Assembly: GCF_001678675.1 (NCBI RefSeq)
Contig: NZ_LZRN01000002.1
Span: forward strand, 124,001 to 188,000
Reading direction: 5' to 3'
Origin: Gelidibacter algens
GTDB taxonomy: Bacteria; Bacteroidota; Bacteroidia; Flavobacteriales; Flavobacteriaceae
Length of the DNA stretch: 64,000 nt
Both the position numbers and the translations under genes were made by a program. The stretch's first letter is position 1. Each line of letters opens with the position of its first letter. Of the stretch, positions 61,757 through 64,000 are shown piece after piece. Under the pieces are notes generated by a model. That model did not search any database, had not been told where the DNA came from, and saw only the letters and a list, made by a program, of their open reading frames with translations.

Positions 61757-62959
61757 ATGAGAAAAATTTTATTAGGAATAGCGATCACTTCAACGCTCTT
61801 CACATCATGTTCTAACGATGATGATAGTAACAACCAAAACACACAAGTGGAAGCACCATTAACCTATCAGTTTGCAAGAGGAGGTAATTCCACCGTTAAT
61901 TTTGAGGGTCAAACCACCAGAATTCAAATGGCAATGGCATTCAGTTCAGCCTTGAACGATAATACGAAAACAGCTGCCGATTTGCAAGGAATGTTTTCGC
62001 ATATGGAAGGTGAAAATAATTTTTCTGATGCTGAGTTAAACGCATCTGGTAAAAATATTCGCAGTAAAGTAGCGGCTTCAAAGGATTATTTTTCTGCCAA
62101 TACCACGGTTTCAAATGACATCAAAAATCTTATGGATTCATGGATTGAACAGCAGGCAACTACTGTATTTGTAAATAAGGACGTCACTGCAACTACTGGA
62201 ACAGCTGGTAAATTGCAACAAGCAGGCGGAGGGTCTATTAGATATGTGAACGCTAAGGGTCTTGAATTGAATCAAGCCATATCAAAAACATTGATTGGCG
62301 CTTTAATGACCGACCAAATGTTAAACAATTATTTGAGCACTTCGGTTTTGGATGAAGGGTCAAACATTGATAACAATAATAAGGATGTCGTCGAAAACGG
62401 AAAACCGTATACTACCATGGAACACAAATGGGACGAGGCTTATGGTTATTTGTACGGGAATGAAGATAACCCTGAATCTCCAGTGTTGGATGCAGACAGT
62501 TTCTTGAACACTTATTTAAACCAAGTCGATGCTGATCCTGATTTTGCGGGTACCGCTTCAGCCGTTTATGATGCCCTAAAATTGGGGAGAGCTGCAATTG
62601 TAGCTAAAAATTACGACGTAAGAGATGCACAGGTTGCGATTATTAGAGAAAACATTTCACTTGTAATAGCCGTTCGTGCAGTCCACTATTTGCAAGGTGG
62701 AAAAGAAGAATTGGCAGCTGGAGATACTGCAAGAGCGTTTCATGAATTATCTGAAGGGCTCGGATTTATCAATAGCTTGCAATTTACAAGACAACCAAAT
62801 ACTGATGCACCCTATTTTACGCATGAAGAGGTGACTGGTTTTATGGCAAAATTGATGGAAAGCAATGGATTTTGGGATGTAACGCCTGAAACTTTAGACA
62901 GCATGTCTGCTGCCATTGCTGCAAAATTTGGCTTTACCGTGGCAGCGGCAGCTGATTAA
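61757..62959 (+). CDS. DUF4856 lipoprotein
   Basis: A 400-residue lipoprotein (signal ILLGIAITSTLFTSC). The mature protein is helical: TRIQMAMAFSSALNDNTKTA, LKQ-type stretch GLELNQAISKTLIGALMTDQ, TTMEHKWDEAYGYLYGN, DALKLGRAAIVAKNYDVR, AVRAVHYLQGGK and FHELSEGLGFINSLQF. This is the DUF4856 pattern, a family encoded next to imelysin proteins in Bacteroidota. The KWDEAYGY and HELSEGxGF motifs recall the imelysin fold itself. Likely an outer-membrane-anchored partner in iron uptake; this is an inference. Confidence 0.85.
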   Translation: MRKILLGIAITSTLFTSCSNDDDSNNQNTQVEAPLTYQFARGGNSTVNFEGQTTRIQMAMAFSSALNDNTKTAADLQGMFSHMEGENNFSDAELNASGKNIRSKVAASKDYFSANTTVSNDIKNLMDSWIEQQATTVFVNKDVTATTGTAGKLQQAGGGSIRYVNAKGLELNQAISKTLIGALMTDQMLNNYLSTSVLDEGSNIDNNNKDVVENGKPYTTMEHKWDEAYGYLYGNEDNPESPVLDADSFLNTYLNQVDADPDFAGTASAVYDALKLGRAAIVAKNYDVRDAQVAIIRENISLVIAVRAVHYLQGGKEELAAGDTARAFHELSEGLGFINSLQFTRQPNTDAPYFTHEEVTGFMAKLMESNGFWDVTPETLDSMSAAIAAKFGFTVAAAAD

Positions 62960-62976
62960 AATTAAGAATATGTTGT

Positions 62977-63006
62977 AGTGATTGCATTATTAGGAATGCA
63001 ATCACT
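62977..63006 (+). other. Perfect 12-bp hairpin between the DUF4856 and imelysin genes
   Basis: AGTGATTGCATT (62977-62988) pairs with AATGCAATCACT (62995-63006) around the loop ATTAGG. No T run follows, so it is not a classic terminator. It lies 17 bases after one stop and 40 before the next ATG, and may stabilise or trim the messenger. Confidence 0.65.
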
Positions 63007-63045
63007 GCTATTTAAAATTTGCACGAATTAAAAAAATTGATAACC

Positions 63046-64000
63046 ATGATTAAGAAAATTGTTTTATTCCTCGGTTTGGCACTCATTGTTTCCTGTAGCA
63101 CTTCAGATGATTCACCATCAGGAGGAACTACTGACGATTTTGACCGTGCCGCATTATTGACAAACCTCGCAGATAATATTATCATTCCATCCTATCAGGA
63201 TTTTGGTCCAAAATTGTCCACCTTAAAAGGTGCTATTGAGAGCTTTGTGGCAACACCTAATCAAAGCACTTTGAATACAGCTCGAACCAATTGGCTCACG
63301 GCCTATAAAGCTTGGCAACATGTGGAAATGTTCAACATCGGAAAAGCTGAAGCCTTAAATCAGTATTATTACTTTATGAACATTTATCCTGTAACGGTTT
63401 CTGATATTGAAACTGGCGTAAACACTGGAAGTTATGATTTAAATTCGTCCAATTACCATGACGCACAAGGTTTTCCAGCTTTGGATTACTTGCTGTATGG
63501 CGTTGCCTCGGATGATGCTGGCATACTTTCAAAATACGCTTCTGATGCCAACGCTCAAGGTTACAAAGATTATTTGACGGCGGTTATCGACCAAATGGAT
63601 AGCTTGACGCAACAAGTGATCACCGATTGGACAACGGTTTATCGTAATCAATTTGTGAACTCCACGCAAAACACAGCCACAAGTTCACTGAACAAATTTG
63701 TTAACGATTATATCTTTTACTACGAAAAAGGTTTACGTGCAAATAAATTCGGAATTCCGGCGGGTGTTTTTTCTACAGCCCCCTTACCAGAAAAAGTGGA
63801 GGCCTATTACAATCAGGAGGTTTCAAAAGCATTGAGTCTTGAAGCCTTAAATGCAGTTCAAAATGTGTTCAACGGTAAAGCGTTCAACAGTTCTGCAACG
63901 GGTGCAAGTTTTAAAACGTATTTGGAACATTTAAACACCAATAGAGGGGGACAAAATTTAAGTACTATTATTAATGACCAGTTCAATTTAGCGAGAACTA
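63046..64000 (+). CDS. Imelysin-family lipoprotein, truncated by the window end
   Basis: ATG 63046 opens a frame that runs off the window after about 318 codons. A lipoprotein signal (VLFLGLALIVSC) precedes the imelysin domain: NIIIPSYQDFGPKLSTLKGA, TNWLTAYKAWQHVE, GFPALDYLLYG, FNSSATGASFKTYLEHL. Imelysins are iron-regulated surface proteins. The canonical GxHxxE reads GFPALD here, so peptidase activity is not expected. It continues the operon with DUF4856. Confidence 0.88.
   Translation, partial: MIKKIVLFLGLALIVSCSTSDDSPSGGTTDDFDRAALLTNLADNIIIPSYQDFGPKLSTLKGAIESFVATPNQSTLNTARTNWLTAYKAWQHVEMFNIGKAEALNQYYYFMNIYPVTVSDIETGVNTGSYDLNSSNYHDAQGFPALDYLLYGVASDDAGILSKYASDANAQGYKDYLTAVIDQMDSLTQQVITDWTTVYRNQFVNSTQNTATSSLNKFVNDYIFYYEKGLRANKFGIPAGVFSTAPLPEKVEAYYNQEVSKALSLEALNAVQNVFNGKAFNSSATGASFKTYLEHLNTNRGGQNLSTIINDQFNLART

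Overview
The window is a contiguous piece of chromosome from a member of the Bacteroidota, almost certainly a marine-type Flavobacteriaceae. The evidence is the low-GC DNA, TANNTTTG -7 promoter elements with upstream TTTG/TTG boxes, genes largely without strong Shine-Dalgarno sequences, and many Flavobacteriia families: DUF3276, DUF1573 with YajC, a long NusB, the PadR/PspC/head-GIN cluster, DUF4856 with imelysin, and carboxypeptidase-regulatory-like TonB receptors. The genus cannot be fixed from sequence alone. I see no rRNA or tRNA gene, insertion sequence, prophage or CRISPR array.

Layout. 0-4.1 kb: end of a DivIC/FtsB-like gene, then methylmalonyl-CoA mutase small and large subunits, with a RelE/ParE-type toxin-antitoxin pair (toxin frameshifted) between them. 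4.2-6.8 kb: secreted EEP-family hydrolase, tiny membrane protein, succinate-semialdehyde-type dehydrogenase. 7-11.9 kb: small envelope and stress proteins (YtxH, holin-superfamily III, DUF2383, a frameshifted DUF1328 gene, a small acidic lipoprotein), an AraC regulator, a catalytically degenerate SRAP protein and a cysteine-less ArsC-like protein. 12-17.2 kb: thioredoxin reductase, then the PadR-PspC-DUF2807-DUF2807 cluster. 17.3-21.7 kb: DUF4870, DUF4442, AIM24, and the divergent oxyR/dps pair. 22-28.2 kb: SpoIIM-like, DUF4129, DUF4350, MoxR, DUF58, with a divergent RDD gene. 28.2-28.6 kb: five copies of an 84-bp-period non-coding repeat. 28.9-36.9 kb: TRIC channel, PIN/DUF6364 toxin-antitoxin, M3 peptidase, cyclophilin, NUDIX, acyltransferase, ECF sigma factor with a frameshifted membrane partner, lysoplasmalogenase. 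37-48.6 kb: TonB receptor, EEP protein, Cys-rich copper protein, GH3 protein, metallopeptidase, a kinase-fold-like unknown, redoxin, CsaA, M14 peptidase, PUR-family protein. 48.8-53.9 kb: ABC exporter, leucine dehydrogenase, NusB, DUF1573, YajC. 54-64 kb: peptidase T, large TonB receptor, dihydroorotate dehydrogenase, LysE exporter, HMG-CoA lyase, DUF4856 and the start of an imelysin lipoprotein.

How it works together. Leucine dehydrogenase, HMG-CoA lyase and methylmalonyl-CoA mutase fit an organism that burns branched-chain amino acids, fed by secreted or periplasmic peptidases (M14, M3, PepT) and TonB receptors. OxyR/Dps, TrxB and a cytosolic copper-storage-type protein give redox and metal defence.

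Most unusual signals: (1) the 84-bp repeat array after the RDD gene; (2) short degenerate tandem tracts of 6-7 bp period sitting right at the 3' ends of five genes; (3) three, perhaps four, genes each broken by one single-base indel, which suggests either sequence errors or real decay; (4) a SRAP-family protein with every recognisable catalytic residue gone; (5) a membrane-anchored protein with a GDWDRH...DRD signature resembling HipA/Fam20/PI3-kinase-type folds.
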